NCBI RefSeq assembly: GCF_024228675.1
Contig: NZ_CP100461.1
Coordinates: forward strand, 3,097,398 to 3,161,397
Origin: Salinigranum marinum
Lineage (GTDB): Archaea > Halobacteriota > Halobacteria > Halobacteriales > Haloferacaceae
DNA: 64,000 bases
Reading direction: 5' to 3'
Shown: positions 1-8,506 of the stretch, in pieces
How the letters are laid out: every line of letters begins with the position of its first letter
Position numbering within the stretch: position 1 is the first letter of the stretch
The notes under the pieces: model-generated
Databases searched by the model: none
What the model saw: the letters and a program-made list of their open reading frames with translations, nothing else
Told to the model about the DNA's origin: nothing
Position numbers and translations under genes: made by a program

Positions 1-1827
1 TCGGTGCAGTTCATCTACATCTTCATCCTCTTCGGGGCGTTCCTGGAGATGTCCGGTGCGGGCCAGTGGTTCATCGAACTCGCCTACGCCGCGACGGGCA
101 CCCGGAAGGGTGGCCCGGCCAAGGCGAGCATCCTCGCGTCGGGCTTCATGGGCACCATCTCGGGGTCCTCGATCGCCAACACGGTGACGACGGGCGCGTT
201 CACTATCCCGTTGATGAAGCGCTCGGGCTACCGCGCCGAGTTCGCGGGGGCGGTCGAGGCCTCGGCCTCGTCGGGCGGACAGATCCTGCCGCCGGTGATG
301 GGAGCGGCCGCGTTCTTGATGATCGAGTTCATCGGCGTCCCCTTCGCCGACATCATCATCGCGGCGACGATCCCCGCCATCGTCTTCTTCTTCGGTGTCT
401 GGGTGATGGTCCACCTCGAAGCCTCGCGGGCGGGGATCGGGGGCCTCTCACGCGACGATGTCGTCGACATCGTGACCCACCTCAAGTCGGGGTGGTTCTA
501 CCTCGTCCCCCTCCTGCTTCTGTTGTACTACCTCCTCGTCGAACGGCTGACGGTGGCGCGGTCGGCGTGGTTCACGCTGGTCGCGATCATGGCGCTCTTG
601 GCCCTGGTCGCCGCCTACAACGAACGGACGCGCGTCCCGCTCGTCGGCACGATCGCCGTGCTCTTCGTCGCGGAACTCGCGTCGTTCCTCACCCGCGGCG
701 TCGACTTCCTGGGCCTCCTGACCGGTGCGACCGCCGAGCCGCTCCCGCTGGGCGAGGCGCTCCTGGCCGCCGGGGGGTCGCTGGGGAGCCTCGTCGTCCT
801 CGTGAGCCTCGCGTTCATGCTCGTCTACCCGAACGGCGACGCGCCGCTGTTGAACTTCGACGAGGCCGTCGACACCGCCAGCGAGCGGCTCGCCGGGGCG
901 CTCTCGCGGCCCGATCTCGCGTCGTCGCGACCGTTCCGGTACGTCACGTTCATCGGCAAGTCGATGGACGCCGGCGCGCGCACCTCCACGGAGGTCGTGG
1001 TCGCGGTCGCCGCCGCGGGCATCATCCCCGGCGTCGTGAGCGCCACGGGGCTGGGACCGAACCTGACGGCGCTGATCAAAGCCGTCGCCGGGGGCTCGAT
1101 CGTCCTCTTGCTTCTGTTCACCGCGATCGCCTCGATCATCCTCGGGATGGGGATGCCGACGACCGTGACGTACATCATCCTCGTCTCGCTCCTCGGTCCG
1201 GCCATCGCCGAATCGTCGACGATCCCGCTCTTGGCGGCGCACCTGTTCATCCTCTACTTCGGCGTCATCGCCGACATCACGCCGCCGGTGGCGGTGGCCG
1301 CCTACGCCGCCTCGGGGGTGGCGAAGTCCAACCCGTTCAGGACGGGGACGAAGGCGTTCTCGCTCTCGCTCAACAAGGCGATCGTCCCCTTCGCGTTCGC
1401 GCTCACGCCGGGCATCCTCCTGCTCCGCGGGCAGAACCAGGACTTCCGCGTGCTCAACGCCGCCGACGTCTCCGAGCTCACGTACTTCCTCCCCGAGGTC
1501 GTGATCCCCATCATCGGGGTGTTCGTCGGCGTCGTCGCCCTCGGCGCGACCGTCATCGGCTTCTTCTACGCGCCGGTGAGCCGCCGCGAGCGTGTGCTGT
1601 TCGCCGTCTCGGCGTTCCTCCTGATGGCCCCCTTGCTCGTGCTCAACGCCGCGACCGACGTGTTGGGCGTCGTCGGCATCGCGCGGAACGTCGGCGAACC
1701 GATCGTCGTCGACCTCGGGCTGCGGGCCGCGGGCGCAGTGCTGTTCGGCGCGCTCACGCTGAAGAACCGGGCCGCGAGCGAGAAACAGCCGCCGCAGCCG
1801 ACGGGACGCGCGGAAGCGACCGATTGA
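1..1827 (+). CDS. TRAP transporter fused permease, C-terminal part
   Basis: The reading frame is open from the first base and has no credible start, so the gene begins upstream of the window. The visible 608 codons are almost wholly hydrophobic helices with short loops, including glycine/proline-rich re-entrant stretches such as GFMGTISGSSIANTV and GMGMPTTVTYIILVSLLGPA, which are typical of the DctM large permease subunit. Haloarchaeal TRAP permeases are usually single fused 4TM/12TM proteins of about 850-900 residues, so about two thirds is present. It should sit in the membrane and use an ion gradient to import an organic acid delivered by a periplasmic-type receptor. Neither the receptor nor the substrate can be seen here. 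The product ends in a short basic hydrophilic tail. Confidence 0.9.
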   Translation, partial: SVQFIYIFILFGAFLEMSGAGQWFIELAYAATGTRKGGPAKASILASGFMGTISGSSIANTVTTGAFTIPLMKRSGYRAEFAGAVEASASSGGQILPPVMGAAAFLMIEFIGVPFADIIIAATIPAIVFFFGVWVMVHLEASRAGIGGLSRDDVVDIVTHLKSGWFYLVPLLLLLYYLLVERLTVARSAWFTLVAIMALLALVAAYNERTRVPLVGTIAVLFVAELASFLTRGVDFLGLLTGATAEPLPLGEALLAAGGSLGSLVVLVSLAFMLVYPNGDAPLLNFDEAVDTASERLAGALSRPDLASSRPFRYVTFIGKSMDAGARTSTEVVVAVAAAGIIPGVVSATGLGPNLTALIKAVAGGSIVLLLLFTAIASIILGMGMPTTVTYIILVSLLGPAIAESSTIPLLAAHLFILYFGVIADITPPVAVAAYAASGVAKSNPFRTGTKAFSLSLNKAIVPFAFALTPGILLLRGQNQDFRVLNAADVSELTYFLPEVVIPIIGVFVGVVALGATVIGFFYAPVSRRERVLFAVSAFLLMAPLLVLNAATDVLGVVGIARNVGEPIVVDLGLRAAGAVLFGALTLKNRAASEKQPPQPTGRAEATD

Positions 1828-1870
1828 GTGGACGGATCGAGCGGCCGCATCGAGGCGACTCCCCTTCCTC

Positions 1871-2509
1871 TCAACACAGTTCGACCCGTCCGCTGGTCGC
1901 ACTTCGGAGCCGATCCCTGAGCCCGGCCGCCTCCTCGACGGGCACGCGAACCGAAAACGACGCCCGTTCCCCGTAGTCGGCCTCGAACTCGGCGCCCGTG
2001 GATTCGAGGATCCCGCGGACGGTACCAGAGTCGTCGTAGTCGACCGTCGCGGTGAATCGCTCGTGCGGGCGCTCCTCGACGACGCCGGCGTCGTCGACCG
2101 CCTCCGTCACCGCCCGGGAGTACGCCCGCGCCAACCCGCCGACGCCGAGGTTCGTGCCGCCGTAGTAGCGCGTGACGACGCTCACGACGTTGCGGAGGTC
2201 GCGTTGGACGAGCACGTTCAGCGCCGGCTTGCCCGACGACCCGGCGGGTTCGCCGTCGTCCGAGCACCACTCTCTGAGGAGGACGTCGGCCTTCGAGGGG
2301 TCGGCCGGGACGCGGTACGCGGGGACGTTGTGCGTCGCGTCGGGGTGTTCGGACTCGACGGCCTGAATAAACGCTTCCGCGTCGGCGACCGTCTCGGCGG
2401 GCGAGACGTAGCCGACGAACTCCGAGCCCCTGATCTCGAACTCGGCCTGCCCGCGACCCGCGACAGTGCGGTACGAGTCGGGCGCGTCGTCGGCGTCACC
2501 TGCGGTCAT
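1871..2509 (-). CDS. YigZ/IMPACT family (UPF0029) protein
   Basis: A 212-residue protein. Two family signatures are present: DDGEPAGSSGKP near residue 85 and RYYGGTNLGVGGLARAYS near residue 110. The C-terminal part fits the DUF1949 ferredoxin-like domain that follows UPF0029 in bacterial YigZ. IMPACT relatives act in translation control, but the archaeal role is not established. The ATG at 2509 was chosen because the conserved domain begins about 20 residues later (YRTVAGRGQAEFEIRGSEF), whereas the upstream open frame is arginine-rich shadow sequence. It is monocistronic and convergent with the TRAP gene. Confidence 0.88.
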   Translation of the reverse strand: MTAGDADDAPDSYRTVAGRGQAEFEIRGSEFVGYVSPAETVADAEAFIQAVESEHPDATHNVPAYRVPADPSKADVLLREWCSDDGEPAGSSGKPALNVLVQRDLRNVVSVVTRYYGGTNLGVGGLARAYSRAVTEAVDDAGVVEERPHERFTATVDYDDSGTVRGILESTGAEFEADYGERASFSVRVPVEEAAGLRDRLRSATSGRVELC

Positions 2510-2798
2510 CTCGGCTCTCCGTCGCCGACGGGCGGACAAAAGGGTAGCGGCGAGCGGAGACCGGACGAGGAACGAAACGATCGCACGGCACGCGGTGGCG
2601 CGGCAGGTCCGGCCTCCGTGCCGGACCGACACGCGAGGGACGAGCACCGGCGCCGCGAACGGACGTGAGCGGCGAGGAGCGCAGTCGGGTGGGGAGGTCC
2701 GTGGCCCCACCGCCCTAGCGACCGTCCACGACGACTCACAGGAGACGTGAACGGGGCGTCACCGAACGACGGAACCGAACCGACTCTCGGCCGACGAG

Positions 2799-3302
2799 TC
2801 AGGCGATGCTCACGCGACGGACGAACGGGAGGTTCGACAGTTCCGTGAGGAGGTCGCCGGGGATCTCGCCGTCCGTCACCAGATACAGCCTCGGGTCGTC
2901 GGTGAACTCGGGGTCCTCGCTGATCGTCTGCCGGATCGAGATGTCGTGGTCGGCGATGAGCGTGGTGACGCGCGCGACGATCCCCGGGGCGTCGGCGTCG
3001 TCGACCTCGACCGTGAGAACGGTGAGGTCGAGGACGGGCGCGAGGTCCATCAGGCTCGGGATCGACGAGATGTTCTGAAAGATCCGCCGGAGCTCCGGGT
3101 CCGCGAGGATCGTATCGGTCGTCGAGTCGACGACGCGCCGGTCGACACCGATCTCGCGGGCGATGCCGGTGTTCGGGATCTCGATCCCGCCCGAGACGAC
3201 CCGGCCGTCGTCGTTGACGGAGAAGCCGCGTTCGAGCAGGAGTCTGATGACTGCCTGCTGGCTCGGACTCCCCTCGAACTTCCGCATGATCTCGTCGAAC
3301 AT
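2799..3302 (-). CDS. ACT-domain amino-acid metabolism regulator
   Basis: A 167-residue protein. Residues about 1-75 look like a helix-turn-helix region: it opens MFDEIMRKFEGSPSQQAVIR and continues with a second helical segment ending near REIGVDRRVVDSTT. Residues about 90-167 form an ACT domain (VLTVEVDDADAPGIVARVTT, then SIRQTISEDPEF), the fold that binds amino acids. This arrangement matches the archaeal family annotated as regulator of amino acid metabolism with an ACT domain. It is expected to be a cytoplasmic DNA-binding sensor; its ligand is not evident. It stands alone, about 290 bases upstream of the YigZ-family gene on the same strand. Confidence 0.8.
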   Translation of the reverse strand: MFDEIMRKFEGSPSQQAVIRLLLERGFSVNDDGRVVSGGIEIPNTGIAREIGVDRRVVDSTTDTILADPELRRIFQNISSIPSLMDLAPVLDLTVLTVEVDDADAPGIVARVTTLIADHDISIRQTISEDPEFTDDPRLYLVTDGEIPGDLLTELSNLPFVRRVSIA

Positions 3303-3432
3303 CGCCTGCCCCGGTGTACGACGGCGGGGCGTTTAGTCGTTTTCTGTGCCGGAGCGACGGGCCCACGGGAGCGCCGACAGGGCTCGCGACTACGTCCGAC
3401 TGCGAGGCTGGAGAAGCGCATGCTGAAAGGAG

Positions 3433-3984
3433 TCACTCGTCCTCGTCGTCATCGTCGTCGCCGTCGTCGGTGTCGTCACCGTCACTACTGTCGCCGTCCT
3501 CCCCGTCTTCGCCCTCGTCGTTCTCGTCGGTGTCGTCACCGTCACCACTGTCGCCGTCCTCCCCGTCTTCAGCCTCGCCGTTCTCGTCCGCGTCGTCTCC
3601 GCCCGGTCCGGACGGCGTGCACTCCTCCACGTCCCGCGTTGCCTCGATCCGGACGCCCGAGCCGACGCCGACGAGTTCGACCGTCGACCCGCAGGAAACG
3701 GCGAACTCGGCCGGATCGCCGGGACCGGCATCCGCCGTCGACTCGAACCCGTCTCCATCGACAGTCACGGTGACGTCGTCGGTCGAGACGTGGTTGGACA
3801 CCACGAGATCGCGCGTGCCGTTGTCAGGCGGGCCGAACTCGATCCCGAGATACGCCTCGCCGTCCGGAGCGACGGCGACCGAGACGCCACGATCGGCCGA
3901 GACGGAGCTCACGCTCCCGACGCCCGTTATCGACGTCGCGCCGACGAGCGCGAGCGCCACGAGAACGAGCGCCCCGCGGTTCAC
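3433..3984 (-). CDS. Secreted DUF1102/TasA-like protein with acidic repeat tail
   Basis: A 183-residue protein starting at a GTG whose first bases overlap the stop of the DUF7344 gene by four bases (GTGA), so the two are translationally coupled. Residues 4-20 (GALVLVALALVGATSITG) form a signal peptide. The mature start (SVSADRGVSVAVAPDGEAYLG) aligns by eye with the split gene at 5012-6580 (STVDRSISVNTAGDGSAYMG), so both appear to belong to the same haloarchaeal secreted family, often labelled DUF1102. After about 115 residues comes an Asp/Glu/Gly tail built on a 60-base tandem repeat. There is no C-terminal membrane anchor. Function is unknown; a cell-surface or fibre role is inferred from the resemblance to SipW-dependent TasA-like proteins. 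Confidence 0.7.
   Translation of the reverse strand: MNRGALVLVALALVGATSITGVGSVSSVSADRGVSVAVAPDGEAYLGIEFGPPDNGTRDLVVSNHVSTDDVTVTVDGDGFESTADAGPGDPAEFAVSCGSTVELVGVGSGVRIEATRDVEECTPSGPGGDDADENGEAEDGEDGDSGDGDDTDENDEGEDGEDGDSSDGDDTDDGDDDDDEDE
3471..3600 (-). repeat. 60-bp tandem repeat coding for the acidic tail
   Basis: The blocks 3481-3540 and 3541-3600 are near-identical 60-base units, and part of a third unit lies just before 3481. On the minus strand they encode about 20-residue repeats of Asp, Gly, Glu and Ser (for example GEDGEDGDSSDGDDTD). The length is a multiple of three, so unit number can change by slippage or recombination without breaking the frame. Confidence 0.85.
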
Positions 3985-4652
3985 TCCTCGGTCACCCCGG
4001 GCGGCGGTCCCGTCGAGCCGAGGCGCATCGCGGTCCGGTTGTCGTACGCGAAGACCACTGACGAGGCCAGAAACGCCGCCGAGACGAACCCCGCGTACGC
4101 GAACGCCGGCAGCTCGGCGAAGAACGGAACGTCGAGCCACGCGGCACTCACGAGCGCGGTGGCGAACGCCGAGAGGATGAGGAAGTACGACGCCCAGGGA
4201 ATCTCCCTACCGCGGACGGCTTCGAGGTAGAGGTCGAGCTCCGACCCCGCGGTCGTGAGTTCGACGACCCCGCGTCGGGAGTCGTACTCCACGAGCCCCG
4301 TGTCGTCGAGCTTCGGTGCGTGGTACTGATACAGCGAGGTGTGCACCGACTTCCGCTGGTCGTACGTCACCGCCTGCGGCTCGACGCCGACCTCCCACGC
4401 CGCGACCTGCGTCGAGAGGTCGCCCATCTCGACGGGTTCGTCCGCGTGTTGCATGAGGTAGTGCAGGGCGTACCGTCTGCGCTGATTGCTCAGTACCTCG
4501 AACACATCGCCGTCCGTGATCCGATCGTCCGACACGTCCGGTTCGAGGGTTGTCGTCGTGTCCTGTTCACCCACATCTTCCGTTCGGTCGGACTCCTGCG
4601 ACTCGTCCGCCGCGGCGTCGACGGTGCCGCCGACGCGTGTCCCTGTGCTCAC
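3981..4652 (-). CDS. DUF7344 winged-helix membrane protein
   Basis: A 223-residue protein. Residues about 45-130 form a winged-helix domain of the haloarchaeal DUF7344 type (DVFEVLSNQRRRYALHYLMQ, then VHTSLYQYHAPKLDDTGLVE). Two membrane helices follow (SYFLILSAFATALVSAAWL and AFAYAGFVSAAFLASSVVFA). It is probably a membrane-tethered transcription regulator. The GTG at 4652 was preferred over the upstream GTG at 4688 because a GGGAGGT Shine-Dalgarno-like sequence lies about 5 bases before it on the coding strand. It overlaps the downstream secreted-protein gene by four bases, which suggests it controls or works with that protein. Confidence 0.75.
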   Translation of the reverse strand: MSTGTRVGGTVDAAADESQESDRTEDVGEQDTTTTLEPDVSDDRITDGDVFEVLSNQRRRYALHYLMQHADEPVEMGDLSTQVAAWEVGVEPQAVTYDQRKSVHTSLYQYHAPKLDDTGLVEYDSRRGVVELTTAGSELDLYLEAVRGREIPWASYFLILSAFATALVSAAWLDVPFFAELPAFAYAGFVSAAFLASSVVFAYDNRTAMRLGSTGPPPGVTEE

Positions 4653-5011
4653 ATGTACCTCCCGTGCATTTACCGGTATACTAACCACTTAATCCTTTCT
4701 ATCATTTCAGCAAAGTAGAAATTATGTATGGCAAGCATTCGATATAGAACGTGACGGCCAGCCGAAAACCGGTATTAAATAGGTGATTAAGACGTTTTAC
4801 GGAATCGTTGGGGTCCGACTTCGGTTCGACTTCGGTCGACTCATTCCGTATTTCGAGCGGACTTCGTCGGTGTTTCACGCGGCAACGCTCGGGCAGTGAC
4901 GTGACAGTCCGGTGAATAACCACAATGGTAGCATCGCATGACGTGAGTGAGCGCCGTCGAGTGATCCACGCGGTTGATCACCGGCGGTGCGTACAGAAGA
5001 AACCCAAGACT
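4653..5011. other. AT-rich intergenic region between divergent genes
   Basis: This 359-base gap is clearly more AT-rich than the flanking genes. Toward the minus-strand DUF7344 gene it holds the Shine-Dalgarno-like GGGAGGT and AT-rich stretches near 4685-4700 that could serve as a TATA box. Toward the plus-strand split gene it holds GGTATTAAATAGG near 4770-4785, another TATA-like element. No gene of its own is supported; an open frame from 4925 only extends the signal peptide of the gene that starts at 5012. Confidence 0.5.
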
Positions 5012-5122
5012 ATGCAACGACGCAAGTATCTCGCGGCGCTCGGATCGCTCGCTGCCGGCGGGGCAGCGATGACTGGAACTGGTGCGTTTGCGGTTTCAAC
5101 CGTGGATCGAAGTATTTCAGTC

Positions 5123-6052
5123 TGCCGTGTTGAATAGCCTCTGAGTCATAGTCAGAGCGGCTCACAAAGCGGTTCTATGTTAGTGATGGCGAACATGAGG
5201 ACGATTTCACGGAACTGCCGATACCAGCCAAGCGCTCGCACGGCGTCGCCGAGCGAGCGCTTCGTTGTCGAGTACGAGGTTTCGGCCATCCAGCGCTGAG
5301 AGTAGCCTTTTGTCCGGATGAACGCGTTATGACCTACCGTGAGCGGCTTCGATCCACGCTGTAAGATGAGTGGATCGACACCGAGTGCGTAGAACTCGTA
5401 TTTCGTGATCCAGTTGTGGAAGGCTTTGTCAGCCGCCACGGACAGCAGGTCGTCCGCGTTCCGGCGGACGACCTGCGGCCCTGTCTTCGTATCGTGCTTC
5501 CACCGTGCCGAGATATGAACGTCGAGGACGGCAAGAGACTCTACATCGGTTAGCGTCGTCACTTTCAGTGTCTGGACGGTGCTGCCGGATCGTTGGCGGT
5601 AGTACGACGAGGCTGAGCGTCGGTCGAAAAATGTGCTGTCGAGAGCCGCGTGCCCAGAGTGCGGGTGTTGCTGCGCTGAAACGCGCAGCAACGCCCGCCA
5701 CACCCACATCTTGAACCGATCGAACGACTTGTAGACCGTGCTGAACTCGGGCAGATCGTCCCGATCAAGCCCGAGTACATCACGTATCTCAGCCATGTAC
5801 TCCAGCCGATTCGGCGTTTCACGGTAGCTATGGCCCTCTTCGAGCCGAAAGCAGTGTAGAACGACGTGGATCCAGCGGGCGAACCCGCCGCTGGCGGGCT
5901 CGCCCGCGTGCTTTCCTAAAGCTTGTTTGGCTAGGTGACGACACCGTTCAACGAAGTCGAGGAGGTCGACTTCCATAAGTCAGAATCGAATTCCTCGGCT
6001 TCACCCTTCTAAAGCAGCGATATCGACAGATTAGATCGCTATTCAACACCGC
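5123..6052 (-). mobile_element. IS5-family-like insertion sequence (930 bp)
   Basis: The element is bounded by 15-base terminal inverted repeats with one mismatch: GCCGTGTTGAATAGC at 5124-5138 and the complement of GCGGTGTTGAATAGC at 6038-6052. The direct repeat ATTTCAGTC lies at 5114-5122 and 6053-6061 as target-site duplication. The single gene inside encodes a DDE transposase on the minus strand. Intact termini, an intact transposase and a perfect duplication suggest a fairly recent insertion. Confidence 0.93.
5152..5976 (-). CDS. IS5-like transposase (DDE)
   Basis: A 274-residue transposase that fills the IS. Catalytic residues are visible: the first Asp in ALDSTFFD, the second in SVAADKAF, and the Glu in a signature of the form R-W-M-A-E-(6)-K (RWMAETSYSTTK), which matches the Y-R-E-K box of the IS4/IS5 superfamily. 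The N-terminal third (about 1-75) is probably the DNA-binding region. No frameshift or stop is present, so the enzyme is predicted to be active. It lies antisense to the gene it interrupts. Confidence 0.92.
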   Translation of the reverse strand: MEVDLLDFVERCRHLAKQALGKHAGEPASGGFARWIHVVLHCFRLEEGHSYRETPNRLEYMAEIRDVLGLDRDDLPEFSTVYKSFDRFKMWVWRALLRVSAQQHPHSGHAALDSTFFDRRSASSYYRQRSGSTVQTLKVTTLTDVESLAVLDVHISARWKHDTKTGPQVVRRNADDLLSVAADKAFHNWITKYEFYALGVDPLILQRGSKPLTVGHNAFIRTKGYSQRWMAETSYSTTKRSLGDAVRALGWYRQFREIVLMFAITNIEPLCEPL

Positions 6053-6816
6053 ATTTCAGTCAACACTGCAGGTGATGGTAGCGCGTATATGGGCTTCGAC
6101 CCTACCAGCGACTACGCATACATCCGGAGTGGAGGAAAGTTCACACTAGAATTTGACAGTCTGAACCAAGACGCCAATACAGCGTTCCGGAACGTCTTCC
6201 AAATTGTCAACAAGGGAAGTAACGAACTCAAGTTCCAGCTGATCGACGGTCGATCTACAGATAGTTCCAGTGGGTTCATCGGATTCCCGGATGATTCACC
6301 GATGACTTTGTCGTGGAGCGATGAAGCTGATGAGGGCACGAGCTGGAGTAATTTGAACGCGTTCCCGAACTCACCGATTCCATTGCAGGGTGATCCCGGT
6401 ACTAGCCCCACGTCGTCAGCACTAGAACTTGGTTCTGGTGATTCAGCCTACGTTCACGTTGATTTCTGGCTGGATAGCGACGATGTTCGGGTCACTGACG
6501 AGATCACCACGAGTCTCAGCGCAGTTCCCGACGAGATTGGCTTTTATGCAAGTGCCCTGCCGCCGCAGGGCGACCTCTAAATTACCAATATAAACAATAC
6601 TTTTTGCTGGACCCGGTATAAAGATGCCCAATAAGTAGGAATTTTGATCGTGAATTGTTCATGTTACCTGTTTATATAATTAAAAACATACTGGTTCTAG
6701 TGGACTTTCACATGTGATTACGCTGAAGCGCGTGTTGCGTAACGAAACAAGACACCACCTAAGCATTGATACCGAAATGTCTATTTCGCAACCGCAGTCA
6801 ATCTATTTAATAGTTT

Positions 6817-7151
6817 TTGAGCGTACAAAATAGGAATACCAAGAGTATCGAACTCAGCGAAGGCGTGTACAAACGACTGAAGATCCGCAAGCGAGACGAC
6901 GAGTTAGGCTTCGATCGAATACCGCGCAGTTCGGGTAGGTCCGCGTCGTCCCGATTACACCAGAGACAGCGTGGCAAATCGCAGAACTGGAGGCCCGGTT
7001 ACACCAGACAGAAGACGTGAACCGAGACCGAATCGACGCGGTCGCCGTCAACGCGATAATCGCCGGTGCGGCAGCCGAGTTGGACGCGACAGTCGTAACG
7101 AGAAACGTCGAGGACTTCCGAACGCTGGACGTTCCAGTAGAGACGTACTGA
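6817..7151 (+). pseudogene. Remnant of a VapBC-type toxin-antitoxin pair
   Basis: The start (6838-6900) encodes KSIELSEGVYKRLKIRKRDD, matching the beginning of the intact antitoxin at 8832 (KNITITEDAYDRLKALKRED). From about 6908, after an internal deletion, comes the C-terminal half of a PIN-domain toxin in another frame: VPITPETAWQIAELEAR, then NAIIAGAAAELDATVVTRNV and EDFRTLDVPVETY, with its stop at about 7151. The antitoxin C-terminus and toxin N-terminus are missing. A second remnant of the same PIN subfamily lies at 8507-8787. The canonical catalytic Asp before the Ala-Ile-Ile-Ala helix is Asn here. Confidence 0.75.
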
Positions 7152-7241
7152 GACGACACGGCGAACCAACCCAGAGAGAGAGAGAGAACGCCACCAGAGC
7201 GTTTTTGTTCAACTCCACCAACAGTTCATTCTACTGTCCAA

Positions 7242-7531
7242 ATGGCCATCCGTCGAACGCTCGTCCGCACCGTCGAACTCCTCGTCGTCGTCGTAGTCCT
7301 CGCGTTACTCGCCGGGCAGTTCCTCGGCCAGCCCGTCCTCCTCGCGTTCGTCGAAACCGCCAGCATGTCACCCACGCTGGAACCCGGCGACAGCTTCGTC
7401 GCCATCCCAGCGCAACTCGCCAGCCCCGCCGAACAGGGCGACGTCGTCACCTTCCCCACCAGGGAGATCCAAGGCAGCGGTCTCACCACTACAACGTCGT
7501 CGGCGAGGCGGAGTGCGGCTACGTCACACTG
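7242..7531 (+). pseudogene. Truncated, frameshifted signal peptidase I copy
   Basis: Codons 1-80 closely match the intact signal peptidase at 9504. They share the start and transmembrane segment, GQFLGQPVLLAFVET, the catalytic-Ser block (here ASMSPTLEPGD, intact GSMAPTLEPGD) and GDVVTF. Near 7488 one base has been lost: the intact gene reads LTTHRVVGE, while here the coding sense continues in another frame as YNVVGEAECGYVT. The catalytic His codon is destroyed. Similarity ends at about 7531 and the rest of the protein is absent. The sequence just upstream of the ATG also resembles that before 9504, so promoter and gene were duplicated together. Confidence 0.8.
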
Positions 7532-7737
7532 AGCCACGTAAACTCGATTATCAAGAAATATCTTGGTGAGTGAACCGTTGCATCGCCGGCACGCGACGCG
7601 GTGACACGCCTGTCGTCCGAGGTCGGAACTCGTCGACGTTCTCGGACGTGACGATTTTCCTCCGAAGGATAACGAACTAGAGCCACGGCTTTCTCCCGGC
7701 GGAACCAGACGAGTCCTGTATCCACGTCCGATAGTCG

Positions 7738-8016
7738 CTACCCGTCCGATCGACCCCGTTCGAGTGCCTCCGTGTAGAGTTCGTCGGAGATCCAAAAGCC
7801 AGCGTTCCGAAGTCGATCGAGTTCGGTCCGCAACTCAACAGTGCCGTCCTCGACACCGCGGAGGAGGACACCGATCACACCCGTCACGTCGAGTCCGTGA
7901 CGACGGGCCGCTTTCCGCCCCTCGCGTTCGTCGAGCAGCACCAGATCCGCCTCTTGCTCGATCGCGTGTGTGATTGCCGCAGCCTCACCGACGTCCAGTT
8001 CACGAGCGAGTTCCAC
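7738..8016 (-). pseudogene. DUF3368 PIN-like toxin fragment (C-terminal half)
   Basis: The fragment encodes ELARELDVGEAAAITHAIEQ and LVLLDEREGRKAARRHGLDV, hallmarks of the DUF3368 nucleic-acid-binding PIN-like family, and runs to a stop at 7738. Full members are about 150-160 residues; only about 92 are left and the N-terminal half is missing. Its upstream edge runs, out of frame, into the start of an unrelated DUF5615 gene at about 8025. This looks like a deletion that fused two toxin genes. Confidence 0.65.
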
Positions 8017-8198
8017 GAACAGTCTTCGTCGAACGTCAGGAGGATCCAGTCGTTCTCCCGGGCGTACTGTAACTGCTGGCGGTCAGGGTCGACGAGCCTA
8101 CCTTCGCCCTTGTCCGTGCGAACGTCCCACCCACGACGACGGAGGCCGTCGGCGACTGGAATCCAGATACTCTCGCTGCAGTACACCGGCCGCGTCAT
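7884..8198 (-). pseudogene. DUF5615 PIN-like toxin, broken after ~58 residues
   Basis: The ATG at 8198 overlaps the stop of the DUF433 gene (ATGA). Residues 1-58 fit the DUF5615 PIN-like family (VADGLRRRGWDVRTDKGEG and LQYARENDWILLTFDED). After the motif Asp the frame runs through the DUF3368 fragment in the wrong frame until 7884, so the real C-terminus is lost. DUF433-DUF5615 pairs are known toxin-antitoxin-type modules; here the toxin half is presumably inactive. Confidence 0.65.
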
Positions 8199-8467
8199 GC
8201 GGAGGACGACTCGGTGGGAGCCGACCGAAACGCGTCGACGTGGTCGTAGTAGTACGCCAGTGCTCTGTGAACGTCACCCAGCGAAAGGTCCGGATACAAC
8301 TGCGTGATCGCGTCTGGATCGTATCCGCTGTGTTCGTACGCCACGGCAACGTCCTTTACTCGTGTCCCCGTGCCCTCGATCGTCGGCGCACCGTCACTGT
8401 GCTGTCGGTGCTTGACGACGCCTATACACGACTGTAGCACCTCCACCGACTTGAAACGCGCCGACAC
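8195..8467 (-). CDS. DUF433 antitoxin-type protein
   Basis: A 90-residue protein. Its centre has the DUF433 pattern (PTIEGTGTRVKDVAVAYEHS, then DLSLGDVHRALAYYYDH), a small helical DNA-binding-like domain that usually precedes a DUF5615 PIN-like toxin. The four-base overlap with the following DUF5615 start supports this pairing. The first 20 residues are less conserved, so the start could lie further in. With the partner broken, it would be an orphan antitoxin. Confidence 0.7.
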   Translation of the reverse strand: MSARFKSVEVLQSCIGVVKHRQHSDGAPTIEGTGTRVKDVAVAYEHSGYDPDAITQLYPDLSLGDVHRALAYYYDHVDAFRSAPTESSSA

Positions 8468-8506
8468 TCCCGGCCGCCGGGGACTATTATATCGATCTCA
8501 AGGGGA

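Larger units (their letters stand above)
5012..6580 (+). pseudogene. DUF1102/TasA-like secreted protein gene split by an IS
   Basis: Codons 1-37 (5012-5122) encode a signal peptide: two Arg residues, a hydrophobic run, then the typical GTGAFAVSTVDRSISV. The frame is then interrupted by an IS5-like element. It resumes in exactly the same frame at 6053 (ISVNTAGDGSAYMGFDP) and runs to the stop at 6580. Removing the element plus one copy of the 9-base duplication ATTTCAGTC restores a continuous gene of about 209 codons. The mature part is rich in Ser, Asn and Asp, with one predicted beta-rich domain and no membrane anchor. The 5' half now reads into the element and stops at 5137. The gene is presumably dead unless the element excises precisely. 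Confidence 0.85.

Noticed and set aside
448-1902. Long minus-strand open frame opposite the TRAP permease
   Set aside because: Charged low-complexity shadow composition typical of antisense frames in GC-rich DNA.
3421-3600. CRISPR-like array
   Set aside because: The repeats are directly adjacent, have no spacers and code for an acidic protein tail.
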